From NCBI RefSeq assembly GCF_014642675.1, contig NZ_BMIS01000004.1, forward strand, positions 186,001-250,000: a stretch of DNA of 64,000 bases, read 5' to 3'. How positions within the stretch are numbered: the stretch's first letter is position 1; each line of letters starts with the position of its first letter. The notes under the pieces are model-generated. The model worked only from the letters and a program-made list of their open reading frames with translations. It ran no database searches and had not been told where the DNA came from. The stretch comes from Nesterenkonia cremea (GTDB taxonomy: Bacteria; Actinomycetota; Actinomycetes; Actinomycetales; Micrococcaceae). The position numbers and the translations under genes were made by a program. Shown here in pieces: positions 17,042 to 25,102 of the stretch.

Positions 17042-17371
17042 TCAGCCTTCTCGGATCGTCATCTTGGCGAGTCTGTCGCCGTCGATGTCGAAGGTGAATT
17101 CCGATCGGCCGTTGGCGTGGTTCGAGCGCCAGTCCCCGACGACGGTGACTGTGCTGCTGCTGACCTCTACCTCTTCGACAGACAGTACGCCGCGGGAGCC
17201 GATGAATTCCTTGTCGCTCCATTTCTTGATGGCGTCGCGACCTGTGAAGATTCGTCCCCAATCGTCGACTGCACCGTCAGTGGTGAAGGCCTCCAGGAAA
17301 GCCTGCTCATCATGGGCGTTGACGCTCTCGATGAAAGAGGCCACAGGTTCGGGAATCGTCGGTGTCGTCAT
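17042..17371 (-). CDS. NTF2-like / SnoaL-type small protein
   Basis: A 109-residue cone-shaped NTF2-fold protein (VASFIESVNAHDEQAFLEAF TTDGAVDDWGRIFTGRDAI). Such proteins are ligand-binding or isomerase-like; no active-site assignment is possible. It lies 39 bp downstream of an SDR gene in the same direction, so it is probably co-transcribed and under the adjacent divergent TetR regulator. Confidence 0.75.
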   Translation of the reverse strand: MTTPTIPEPVASFIESVNAHDEQAFLEAFTTDGAVDDWGRIFTGRDAIKKWSDKEFIGSRGVLSVEEVEVSSSTVTVVGDWRSNHANGRSEFTFDIDGDRLAKMTIREG

Positions 17372-17410
17372 AAGTTCGTTCTCCTTGTCGCAGTTGCTCG
17401 ACCTTTTTGG

Positions 17411-18166
17411 TCAGCGAGTGGTGTAACCGCCGTTGGCGAAGATGGTCTGCCCGGTGATCCACCAGCCCTCGGAGGCCAGGAACCGGACGATGGGGGCGAT
17501 GTCCTCGATCTGGGTGAGCTGGTTGCCCATGCCCTGGGACTTGTGGAACTCGACCCGTTCCGGGGTCTCCTGTCCGTAGAAGAACGGGGTGTCCATCGGC
17601 CCCGGTGCGACGGCGGTGACGGAGATGCCGCGATCGGCGAACTCTTTGGCTGCGGCCCGTGTGAAGTGTTCGACGGGACTCTTGCCGCCGGCATAGGTGG
17701 AATAGCCGTCGGTGAAGGCTGCCAGCAGGGCAGTGACGATCGTGATGATCTTGCCGCCGTCGGCAAGCTGCTGACCGGCCTCCTTGATGAAGAAGTAGGC
17801 GGACTTCGCGTTGATGTCGAACATCGAGTCGTACTCATCCTCAGTGGTCTCCACGATCGGCTTGCGCAACACCTTGCCGACGGTGTTCACCGCGATATCG
17901 ATCTTCCCGATCGCCGCCTCAGCATCTGCGAACAGGCGGGTGACGTTCGCAGGCACTGTGAGGTCGCCCTGGAAGACCGCACCCTTGCCGCCCGCAGCCT
18001 CGACGGCTGCGAGGGTCTGCTGGGCGTCAGCCTTGCTCGCATCGGAATTGAAGTGGATCGCTACGTTCGCGCCGGCCTCAGCCGCCTGGCGAGCGACCAG
18101 CCCGCCGAGGTTCTTCGCACCACCTGCGACCAGCACGTTCTTGCCTTCGAGAGTGTGAGCTGTCAC
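17411..18166 (-). CDS. Short-chain dehydrogenase/reductase (SDR)
   Basis: A 251-residue classical SDR. The nucleotide-binding motif is VLVAGGAKNLGGLVARQAAE (residues 11-30); KIDIAVNTVGK stands for the NNAG strand, and the catalytic pair is Tyr-x3-Lys in YSTYAGGKSPVEHFTRAAAK with an upstream TALL segment where the catalytic Ser usually sits. The Ser appears to be replaced by Thr or Ala, which is unusual. The start is GTG 18166 with GGAGGT six bases upstream. A palindrome in the divergent gap to a TetR gene suggests repression by that regulator. Substrate unknown. Confidence 0.85.
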   Translation of the reverse strand: MTAHTLEGKNVLVAGGAKNLGGLVARQAAEAGANVAIHFNSDASKADAQQTLAAVEAAGGKGAVFQGDLTVPANVTRLFADAEAAIGKIDIAVNTVGKVLRKPIVETTEDEYDSMFDINAKSAYFFIKEAGQQLADGGKIITIVTALLAAFTDGYSTYAGGKSPVEHFTRAAAKEFADRGISVTAVAPGPMDTPFFYGQETPERVEFHKSQGMGNQLTQIEDIAPIVRFLASEGWWITGQTIFANGGYTTR

Positions 18167-18197
18167 GTCGCTACCTCCATGTCATTGATATGAATAT

Positions 18198-18214
18198 ATG
18201 TATCAGTGATACAT
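18198..18214. promoter_or_regulatory. Probable TetR operator
   Basis: ATGTATC-AGT-GATACAT, a perfect 7-bp-arm palindrome, lies between the divergent SDR and TetR starts, 17 bp before the TetR ATG. The position overlaps the likely promoters of both genes and fits autoregulation. Confidence 0.65.
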
Positions 18215-18230
18215 CTAGTACTGTAGCACT

Positions 18231-18920
18231 ATGACAGAGAGGGTGGGAAGTGATACAAGAGAGCGGCTGATCACGGCGGCTGCCGACCTCATTGCGGCTA
18301 GCCCGGGTGAGGACTTCTCTCTGCGTGCGGTGTGCGACGCGGTCGGAGTGAAGATGCCGACGCTGTATCACTTCTTCGGCTCTAAGCAGGGCCTCATCGA
18401 CGCTGTCATAGAGCACGGCTTCGATCTCTACCTGGGTGAGAAGGCGTCGATGGAGAATTCCGGCGATCCGATACAGGACATCCGTGCTGGATGGGACGCA
18501 CATGTGGCGTTCGGGCTGGAGAATCCCGGTTTCTACACGTTGATGTATGGCAAGGTCCGGCCAGGCTATTCTCCGGCTGCTCAGTCGCGGCCCAGCGAGA
18601 TCCTCCGCGGCCTGACTGCTGAGGCGGCCAAGCAGGGGCGCCTCGTGGTTCCTTCGGAGCAGGCGGCCGCGCATATACTTGCGGCCAACATCGGAGTGAC
18701 CCTGCGTCAGATCATTTTGGCTCAGGCGGATCAGGAGCTGTCCCGGGCCATGCGGGAGGCGACGATCGCCGCGATCACCGGCACAGGGACCTCAAGGGGC
18801 GGCCCGCTGGCCGCAGCGATTGAGGTCGCGGCTGCGAACGCAGATGTGCTCGGGCCAAGTGAGACTCAGCTGCTGATCGAATGGCTCAGCCGGCTGAATA
18901 GGAGCAGCTCAATTTCTTAG
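18231..18920 (+). CDS. TetR-family transcriptional regulator
   Basis: A 229-residue repressor. The N-terminal helix-turn-helix is ERLITAAADLIAASPGEDFS LRAVCDAVGVKMPTLYHFF (residues 11-49), with YHFFGSKQGLIDAVI the usual end. The C-terminal part resembles a TetR_C ligand domain. It is divergent from an SDR/NTF2 pair with a palindrome between them, so it most likely controls that pair and itself. The ligand is unknown. Confidence 0.85.
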   Translation: MTERVGSDTRERLITAAADLIAASPGEDFSLRAVCDAVGVKMPTLYHFFGSKQGLIDAVIEHGFDLYLGEKASMENSGDPIQDIRAGWDAHVAFGLENPGFYTLMYGKVRPGYSPAAQSRPSEILRGLTAEAAKQGRLVVPSEQAAAHILAANIGVTLRQIILAQADQELSRAMREATIAAITGTGTSRGGPLAAAIEVAAANADVLGPSETQLLIEWLSRLNRSSSIS

Positions 18921-18979
18921 GCACGAGGGAGTGCCCGGGAAAAGGCCTATGCTATCTGGTTCACAGTCCGCCACATTCC

Positions 18980-20101
18980 TTACGCGGGCATCTCCAGCTC
19001 GGCGTCCCAGGCCATCTCGGTGCGTCGCCATCGGGTCCGCTGAGAATCAGAACCTGCTGAGCTCACCAGCTGTTCCACCTGCTGATCCAGCCAACCACGC
19101 CACTGCAGAATCCTTTCGTTGGCCGAAAGGGCCAGCAGAGGCTGGGCATAGACATCCAGGACTCCACCCAGGTCCCCTTCGGTCAGGAGCTGCTCAAGCC
19201 TTCCCACATCAGAGTCAACTGTGAGGCCTTCAGCAAAGCGGTACGGCTGGGACAGCAGGAGATCCCCCAGGTGCCTCCGCAGTCGATGCATCTCCGTCCG
19301 CACGGTTCCGGTCAGCCCGAAATCTCCGTAGAGCTCACTGGTCAGCTCCGCAGCGGACCATCCGCGCCGGCGTGATGCCAACATCGCGAGCATCTCTGCA
19401 CTGCGCAGCGGAATCTCTGCCCAAGGTCCTCCTGCTGTCGAGACGGCAGGCTGGGAACCGAGCAGCCTGACACGAAGGTGGGCACCCTCCGAGTGATCCT
19501 TCGGCTGAGCCCGCAGCAGTCCTGCGGTCAACCGCGCGCTGAACTGCACCATGGAGATGATCTCTTCGCCTATGGTTGCCCGTGGCCCGGAGATGTCGAG
19601 AATGCCCAGGAGCGATCCTGACGCTGGGCAGGTGATGGGGGCCGCCATGCAGGTGAAGCGCTGGTGGCTGTGCGCGAAGTGCTGCTCGCCAGACATCAGA
19701 GACGCCGTTTCGGTTCTCAGAACCTGAGAGATCGCATTGGTCCCTACGCTGGACTCAGCCCAGGCAGCACCCTCGACGAAGCCGATCCCATCCGCGTCCT
19801 TCAGCGCATTCTGAGTGCCGAACCTCCACAGCACATCCCCGAAGGGGTCCGTCAGAATCATCACCTGCTCCTTGGAGCTGGATGCGGAGAAAGCTTCCCA
19901 CACCGGACCGATGATCTCAGCCAGGCCGCTGCGACGGCGTCGTTGCTCAATGTCATTGTCGCTGTGCACCTGGGATGGTTCCTCCAGCTCGCGGGAGAGG
20001 CCCATTCTCTCGCACCTCGCCCAGGCTTCGGCGTCCGCTGCCAGGGCCGAAGGTGCCACTGCGTGCGTCATGGGCGTGGTTCCAGACTCTGCAACCGGCA
20101 T
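18980..20101 (-). CDS. GAF-domain transcriptional regulator
   Basis: A 373-residue regulator starting at ATG 20101 with AGGGGG upstream. Residues about 75-195 form a GAF sensor (MILTDPFGDVLWRFG, ASLMSGEQHFAHSHQRFTCM AAPI). The C-terminal half, ending about residue 300, has a winged-helix-like DNA-binding region (EMLAMLASRRRGWSAAELTS, TGTVRTEMHRLRRHLG). There is no sigma-54 AAA+ domain, so it is the actinobacterial short form related to the N-terminus of AcoR. It is divergent from a flavin monooxygenase and probably regulates it. Confidence 0.75.
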   Translation of the reverse strand: MPVAESGTTPMTHAVAPSALAADAEAWARCERMGLSRELEEPSQVHSDNDIEQRRRRSGLAEIIGPVWEAFSASSSKEQVMILTDPFGDVLWRFGTQNALKDADGIGFVEGAAWAESSVGTNAISQVLRTETASLMSGEQHFAHSHQRFTCMAAPITCPASGSLLGILDISGPRATIGEEIISMVQFSARLTAGLLRAQPKDHSEGAHLRVRLLGSQPAVSTAGGPWAEIPLRSAEMLAMLASRRRGWSAAELTSELYGDFGLTGTVRTEMHRLRRHLGDLLLSQPYRFAEGLTVDSDVGRLEQLLTEGDLGGVLDVYAQPLLALSANERILQWRGWLDQQVEQLVSSAGSDSQRTRWRRTEMAWDAELEMPA

Positions 20102-20134
20102 GTAACCCCCTGAAGCCTAAGGTCGATCTGTAGG

Positions 20135-20150
20135 TGTGATGCAGATCACT
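20135..20150. promoter_or_regulatory. CRP/GlxR-like binding site
   Basis: TGTGATGCAGATCACT matches the TGTGA-N6-TCACA consensus of CRP-family regulators in nine of ten positions. It lies between the divergent GAF regulator and flavin monooxygenase. The same pattern with TCACT recurs at 31692. Confidence 0.5.
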
Positions 20151-20222
20151 GTTCAGTCTGCGGGATGTCGTGAGCTGCGTCCACCGCGGACCAGTTTTCG
20201 ACCACGAATGTGAGGAGCAACG

Positions 20223-22049
20223 ATGACACGGCACAACACCTCTCAGGCATTCAGCCCAGCCGAGGATTCGGCGAACACCATCGCCGAGGAGTGGCTGCAG
20301 AGCTTCTCTGAAGCGTTGGACTCCCGTGACGCACAGCGGGTCGCAGATTCCTTCGAGCCCGGCGGATTCTGGCGAGACTTCGTCTCCTTCACCTGGAATC
20401 TGCACACTGCAGAGGGCCGCGAGCAGATCGAGAAGGTCGCCGCCGAGACCTTGGGTCATGTCTCGCCGCGCAACTGGTGCATCACCGAAGAGCAGGTCAC
20501 CGACGGTGGCGTCACCACTGCCTGGCTGGATTTTGAGACCAACGCGGGCAAGGGGCAGGCGGTCGTTCGGATCCGCGACGGCGTCGCCTGGACGCTGCTG
20601 ACCGTTCTGGAGGAGCTGCGGGGATTCGAGGAGCCGGTGGGTCGCCGTCGTCCTCTGGGCGTCAGCCATCGCATCACCAAAGGACGCAAGACATGGCTCG
20701 AGGCTCGGCAGGAGCGCGAGGCAGCGCTGGGGACGAGTGAACAGCCGTACGCTCTGATCGTCGGAGGCGGACAGGGTGGTATCGGGCTGGCATCACGTTT
20801 GGAGAATCTCGGTGTTCCGACCCTCGTGGTGGACCGCTATGAAGCTCCGGGGGATGCCTGGCGCAACCGATACAAATCTCTGCATCTGCACGATCCGGTG
20901 TGGTACGACCATCTTCCGTATCTGAAGTTCCCCGACAACTGGCCGGTCTTCCCTGCCAAGGACAAGATCGCAGATTGGCTCAAGCACTACGTGGATCTCA
21001 TGGAGCTGAACTACTGGTCCCGCACCACGTGCACGAGTGCACAGTGGGAGGAAGAGGCTCAGCGGTGGGAAGTCGTGGTGGACCGCGACGGCGAAGAGGT
21101 CACCTTGTATCCCACACAACTCGTCTTCGCTCTGGGGGTCTCCGGCTACCCGCATACTCCGGTGTTACCCGGCCAGGACGATTTTGCGGGCGACCAGCAT
21201 CATTCCTCCCGACATCCCGGCGGTGACACCTACGCGGGAAAGCGCGCGGTGGTGATCGGCTCCAACAACTCCGCCCATGACATCTGTGCCAGCCTCTGGG
21301 AGCACGGCGCAGATGTCACCATGGTTCAGCGATCCTCCACGCACATCGCGCCCAGTCACTCGCTCATGGAGCTTGTGCTGGGGCCGCTGTACTCTGAAGA
21401 TGCGGTGGAGGCAGGCATCGATACGGACCGGGCCGACAGGCTCTTCGCCTCCTGGCCCTACCGCATCCTGCCTGATGTCCAACGGCCAGCCTTCGAGCAG
21501 ATGCGAGAGGACAATGCTGAGTTCTACCAAGCGCTGGAGGATGTCGGCTTTGCGCTTGATTTCGGGGAGGACGGTTCGGGTCTCTTCCTGAAGTACCTGC
21601 GTCGCGGTTCCGGCTACTACATCGACGTCGGTGCTTCACAGCTCTTGATCGACGGTGAGGTGGGGTTGCGCTCCGGGCAGGTGGATCACCTGACCGAGAA
21701 CTCCGTCGTACTCGCCGACGGCACGGAGCTGCCCGCGGATCTCGTGGTCTATGCCACCGGTTTCGGGTCCATGAACCAATGGCTGGCGGACCTCATCTCC
21801 CCGGAGGTCGCCGATGCTGTGGGTAAATGTTGGGGCTACGGGTCGGACACCACGCGAGACCCCGGCCCTTGGGAAGGAGAGCTGCGCAATATGTGGAAGC
21901 CCACCAACGTGGACAACCTCTGGTTCCACGGCGGGAACCTGCATCAGTCCAGGCATTATTCCAAGTATCTGGCGCTTCAGCTCAAGGCTCGCTATGAGGG
22001 CCTGGATACTCCTGTCTTCGCACTTCAGCCCTCACACCACAAGTCGTGA
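20223..22049 (+). CDS. Flavin-containing monooxygenase with N-terminal NTF2-like domain
   Basis: A 608-residue protein with GAGGAG before ATG. Residues about 15-130 look like an NTF2/SnoaL-type domain (SEALDSRDAQRVADSFEPGG FWRD). The rest is an FAD- and NADPH-binding monooxygenase: YALIVGGGQGGIGLASRLEN at about 178 binds FAD, WRNRYKSLHLHDPVWYDHLP follows, GKRAVVIGSNNSAHDICASL at about 340 binds NADPH, and VVYATGFGSMNQWL is the ATG-GY-like motif. It may oxygenate a ketone, amine or aromatic. The divergent GAF regulator suggests substrate-dependent induction. Confidence 0.82.
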   Translation: MTRHNTSQAFSPAEDSANTIAEEWLQSFSEALDSRDAQRVADSFEPGGFWRDFVSFTWNLHTAEGREQIEKVAAETLGHVSPRNWCITEEQVTDGGVTTAWLDFETNAGKGQAVVRIRDGVAWTLLTVLEELRGFEEPVGRRRPLGVSHRITKGRKTWLEARQEREAALGTSEQPYALIVGGGQGGIGLASRLENLGVPTLVVDRYEAPGDAWRNRYKSLHLHDPVWYDHLPYLKFPDNWPVFPAKDKIADWLKHYVDLMELNYWSRTTCTSAQWEEEAQRWEVVVDRDGEEVTLYPTQLVFALGVSGYPHTPVLPGQDDFAGDQHHSSRHPGGDTYAGKRAVVIGSNNSAHDICASLWEHGADVTMVQRSSTHIAPSHSLMELVLGPLYSEDAVEAGIDTDRADRLFASWPYRILPDVQRPAFEQMREDNAEFYQALEDVGFALDFGEDGSGLFLKYLRRGSGYYIDVGASQLLIDGEVGLRSGQVDHLTENSVVLADGTELPADLVVYATGFGSMNQWLADLISPEVADAVGKCWGYGSDTTRDPGPWEGELRNMWKPTNVDNLWFHGGNLHQSRHYSKYLALQLKARYEGLDTPVFALQPSHHKS

Positions 22050-22051
22050 GG

Positions 22052-22360
22052 TCATATGGAGAGTCGGTGCGGAAGAGTCACCGGCTGAGCGAGCTCTGCC
22101 AGCTGGTCGGTGATGTTGCGCGGCTCCCGTCCGAGCAGCTGAGCGAGAGCGGGATCGGAGTGTGTGAAATAGCCGCTGCGCGTGGCCTGGAGCATCGACA
22201 GGGTGAAGCGAGCAGCCGGTTCGGGCACGCCGTGCGCCACCGCGACGGCGACCCAGGTCTCGTCCACGACGAGCTGGGTGAGCAGGGGCACGACGCCGGT
22301 GTCCTGGTCCGGGAGTGCACATCGGGCGATTTCCACGCGTTGAGCACCGACACCGCTCTC
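22052..22360 (-). pseudogene. C-terminal remnant of an NmrA/QorB-like oxidoreductase
   Basis: The minus-strand frame ends VAVAHGVPEPAARFTLSMLQ ATRSGYF, then HSDPALAQLLGREPRNITDQ LAELAQP, the tail of NAD(P)-binding NmrA/QorB-type proteins. The N-terminal nucleotide-binding region is missing; upstream residues are low-complexity and Arg-rich, so this looks like a 5'-truncated gene. A short intact protein cannot be ruled out. Confidence 0.45.
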
Positions 22361-22573
22361 GTGCTCGAGCATGGCGGCAGGCCGCCCTGGCATGGTCACG
22401 ATCGCCGCACCGAGTTCATCCTGGGTGGGATCTGCCGAACGCCGTGAGCCTCGGGAGCGGGGTCCGGGGCGGGCACTCAGCTGCTTCGATTGGTGGTGGT
22501 CCTGGCCTTGTGTCACGATGAAGCCGCACCTCCATCTGCTCCCCACGGGCAAGAGAGCCTCCACCCCTCATCA

Positions 22574-23545
22574 ATGGACACATCCAGTTCGGACAGAATC
22601 TCACCGGGCCCGCCGCCGCGAAGCCTCGGAGACACTTCTGCGCCGGTGAGCGGACCACTCGGACGCCGTGGTCTGCTGGGCCTGTTCGCCGCAGGTGCGG
22701 TGACTGCGGTGGCCTCCGGCTGCTCTGAGCGGACCGTGGACGGTCCGGAGGGCAATCCCAGCACCGGCCCGGCGAGTCCCGGCGCTGGGACCTCCAGCCC
22801 TTCTGACTCCACGGGCGGCACCGGCGGTGAGTCAGATGCCGGTTCACCGCCGTCCAAAGATGAGATCGTCAGCCAGTATGCCGATGCGCACCCGGGGGAG
22901 TTCGGCCTGGAGGTCTCAGGGGTGCGCCTTGCTCTGCCGGAGGGATGTTCTGCAGCGGCCCTGACCTTCGACGCCTGTGATGATGAGTCCGGCGTCGATG
23001 AGCAGCTGCTGCAGGGCCTGATCCGACGCGAGATTCCCGCGACGCTCTTCGTCAATCGGCGGTGGGCACAGGCGCACCCAGACACGATGGAGATGATCGT
23101 CGATGAGGAGCTCTTCGCGGTGCAGAACCACGGAGACGAGCATCGGCCTCTGTCTGTCAGCGGTGCGGCCGCCTACGGGGTGGCGGGGACGGCGTCGCCT
23201 GCTGAGGTCTTTGACGAGATCATGGGGAACCAGAACTTCCTCCGTGAGGAATACGGCGTCGAGTGCGACTTCTTCCGGTCTGGAACAGCTCACCTGGATG
23301 AGACATCCGCGCAGATATGCCGGGACCTGGGGCTGACTCCCGTGAACTTCACCGTCAATCTCGACGACGGAGGGACGTTGCCCCCCGAAGCTGTGGCAGC
23401 ACGCGTTGGTGAGATCTCGTCCAGGGACATCGCGCTGGGACACTTCAATCAACCTGGCTCCGGCACTCACGCGGGCCTGCAGGAGGCGTTGCCGCAGCTT
23501 CTCGAACAGGGCCTTCGGTTCGTGACCCTCCAGCAGGCCTGCTGA
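22574..23545 (+). CDS. Polysaccharide deacetylase family protein, Tat lipoprotein
   Basis: About 323 residues from ATG 22574; the frame is open to 22490, so the start is uncertain. GRRGLLGLFAAGAVTAVASG C is a Tat-type signal with a lipobox, followed by a Ser/Gly/Pro linker. The NodB-like domain has LTFDACDDESGVDEQLLQG (metal Asp and catalytic Asp) and FAVQNHGDEHRPLS in place of the H-x3-H metal site, giving His-x3-His spacing. The product should sit outside the cell and act on cell wall or exopolysaccharide N-acetyl groups. It stands alone. Confidence 0.78.
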   Translation: MDTSSSDRISPGPPPRSLGDTSAPVSGPLGRRGLLGLFAAGAVTAVASGCSERTVDGPEGNPSTGPASPGAGTSSPSDSTGGTGGESDAGSPPSKDEIVSQYADAHPGEFGLEVSGVRLALPEGCSAAALTFDACDDESGVDEQLLQGLIRREIPATLFVNRRWAQAHPDTMEMIVDEELFAVQNHGDEHRPLSVSGAAAYGVAGTASPAEVFDEIMGNQNFLREEYGVECDFFRSGTAHLDETSAQICRDLGLTPVNFTVNLDDGGTLPPEAVAARVGEISSRDIALGHFNQPGSGTHAGLQEALPQLLEQGLRFVTLQQAC

Positions 23546-23609
23546 AGGTCCGAGTACGGGACGAGGCGAACGCCTCGTCCCACAGCTGCAGACCTGGCCG
23601 ACGGGTATA

Positions 23610-23916
23610 GTGAGCCAGCTGCAGAACCCGAGACTCTCGCGGGAGGAGGTCGCCCGAACGGCGCTTCATATCCTCGACGAGCTTGGACTGCCAGATCTGA
23701 CGATGCGGCGGCCGGTGGGTGGGAGAATCAGCTGCGGCTTGTGGCGCTGGCCCACCGTGACGCGCTTCTGTCGTATCGGGACAGCGCAGAGATCGTGTCG
23801 AGCTCTTTGGCGCTCGGGCTCGGGAGGAATCCTGCATTCTCCAGACTCTGCGGCGGTTCGGAGTGGACACCATCATCGCTGGACTGCGGCAGCAGTCCCT
23901 CACGAGCCCTGGCTGA
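23610..23916 (+). pseudogene. Decayed TetR-family regulator gene (possibly bioQ)
   Basis: The first frame (GTG 23610) reads SQLQNPRLSREEVARTALHI LDELGLPDLTMRR, the start of a TetR helix-turn-helix, and then loses similarity where the rest of the DNA-binding domain should be. A second frame continues ENQLRLVALAHRDALLSYRD SAEIVSS and a third ends REESCILQTLRRFGVDTIIA GLRQQS to TGA 23914. So at least one deletion and one frameshift are present. The convergent neighbours (thiolase and acyl-CoA ligase) have a BioQ-like operator, so this may be a dead bioQ. Confidence 0.6.
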
Positions 23917-23956
23917 GTCTGGCAGATCGAGTGCTGCTGTGTCCGGCCGCAGAGAG

Positions 23957-25102
23957 TCACCGCACCACCTCCACGACGGCGGCTATGCCCAGCCCGCCGC
24001 CCACAGAGACTGCGGCGGCCCCGAGTGTTCCGGCCGGCGCACCGGAGGTGACCAGTCGGCTGAACAGCCGAACTGCGGCGACCGCGCCGCTGGCTCCCCA
24101 GGGATGGCCCAGCGCCAGCGCCCCTCCATCGGCACAGACGCGGGGGTCATCGTCGTCGATGCCCAGTCTGGCCAACACCGCCACAGTCTGCGAGGCGAAT
24201 GCTTCCACGATCTCCAGTGCGTTCACGTCGCTGGTCTCTGCTCCCAGCCGTGCCAACGCATGCTGCAGCGCCGGTGCTGCGCCGAGCCCCGGCAGAGAGG
24301 GGTCGCATCCGACCATCGCATGTGAGCGAAGCGCCAGACCTGGCAGGTTCTGCTGCCGCGCAGCCGAGGCTGGAGCGAGCAGGACTGCAGCTGCGCCGTC
24401 GTTGATCCGGGTGGAGTTGCCGGCAGTGACAGTTCCCTGCCGAGTCAGCGGCGGAAGCCGGGGGATCACCCCGGAGCGTCGTCCGATCCCTTCGTCCGCA
24501 TGCAGCCCCCCCAAGGGAACCAACTCGGAGCTGAACCGCCCTGCGGTCAGAGCCTCAGCAGCCCGGTGGTGGCTCAGTTGGGCGTAGCGGTCCTGGCGCA
24601 GGCGGGAGATGCCGGAAGCGGTGGCCAGATCTTCGGCTGCCTGCGGCATATCCGGATCAGGGAAACCCTGTGGGGTGAACCGTGCCCGCGAATAGGCAGT
24701 CCCGCCGATCGATCTGATGGGCGCGGTTGAGGGGCTCTCTGCTCCCCCGCCCAGTCGCAGTCCCGAATCACCTGCCCGGATCGGTGCTGCAGCATCGAGG
24801 ATCGCAGCCAGACCGCTGCCGCATTGTCTGTCGACGGAACCTCCCGGAACATGGTCGCCCAACCCTGCGGCGAGAGCGGCTGCGCGAGCGGGATTTCCTC
24901 CCGGACCCATACAGTTGCCGAGTACGACGTCGCTGATCCCTCCTGCGGCTGTCACGAGTTCGTCGGCGTCCTCGCAGAGTGCACGCAGCACCGGGGAAGT
25001 CAGTTCGACCAGGCCGAACTGTGCCAGTCGGCGGGCTTTGGAAGCGATGGGTGTCCGGCGGGCGGCGACGATGACCGGAGTCGAGGCAGGCAGATCACTC
25101 AA
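23957..25102 (-). CDS. Thiolase-family acyltransferase with altered active site
   Basis: A 381-residue thiolase. The nucleophile is in GGSVDRQCGSGLAAILDAA and the GHP histidine is in GGALALGHPWGASGA. Two usual catalytic elements are changed: the NEAFA motif reads VEAFA and the C-terminal CxGGG cysteine is replaced, reading AVSVGGGLG. The reaction may therefore differ from ordinary acetoacetyl-CoA chemistry. The start is TTG 25102, overlapping the ligase gene by 8 bp. The gene order AMP ligase-thiolase recalls yhfT-yhfS beside bioY in the Bacillus biotin regulon. Confidence 0.78.
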   Translation of the reverse strand: MSDLPASTPVIVAARRTPIASKARRLAQFGLVELTSPVLRALCEDADELVTAAGGISDVVLGNCMGPGGNPARAAALAAGLGDHVPGGSVDRQCGSGLAAILDAAAPIRAGDSGLRLGGGAESPSTAPIRSIGGTAYSRARFTPQGFPDPDMPQAAEDLATASGISRLRQDRYAQLSHHRAAEALTAGRFSSELVPLGGLHADEGIGRRSGVIPRLPPLTRQGTVTAGNSTRINDGAAAVLLAPASAARQQNLPGLALRSHAMVGCDPSLPGLGAAPALQHALARLGAETSDVNALEIVEAFASQTVAVLARLGIDDDDPRVCADGGALALGHPWGASGAVAAVRLFSRLVTSGAPAGTLGAAAVSVGGGLGIAAVVEVVR

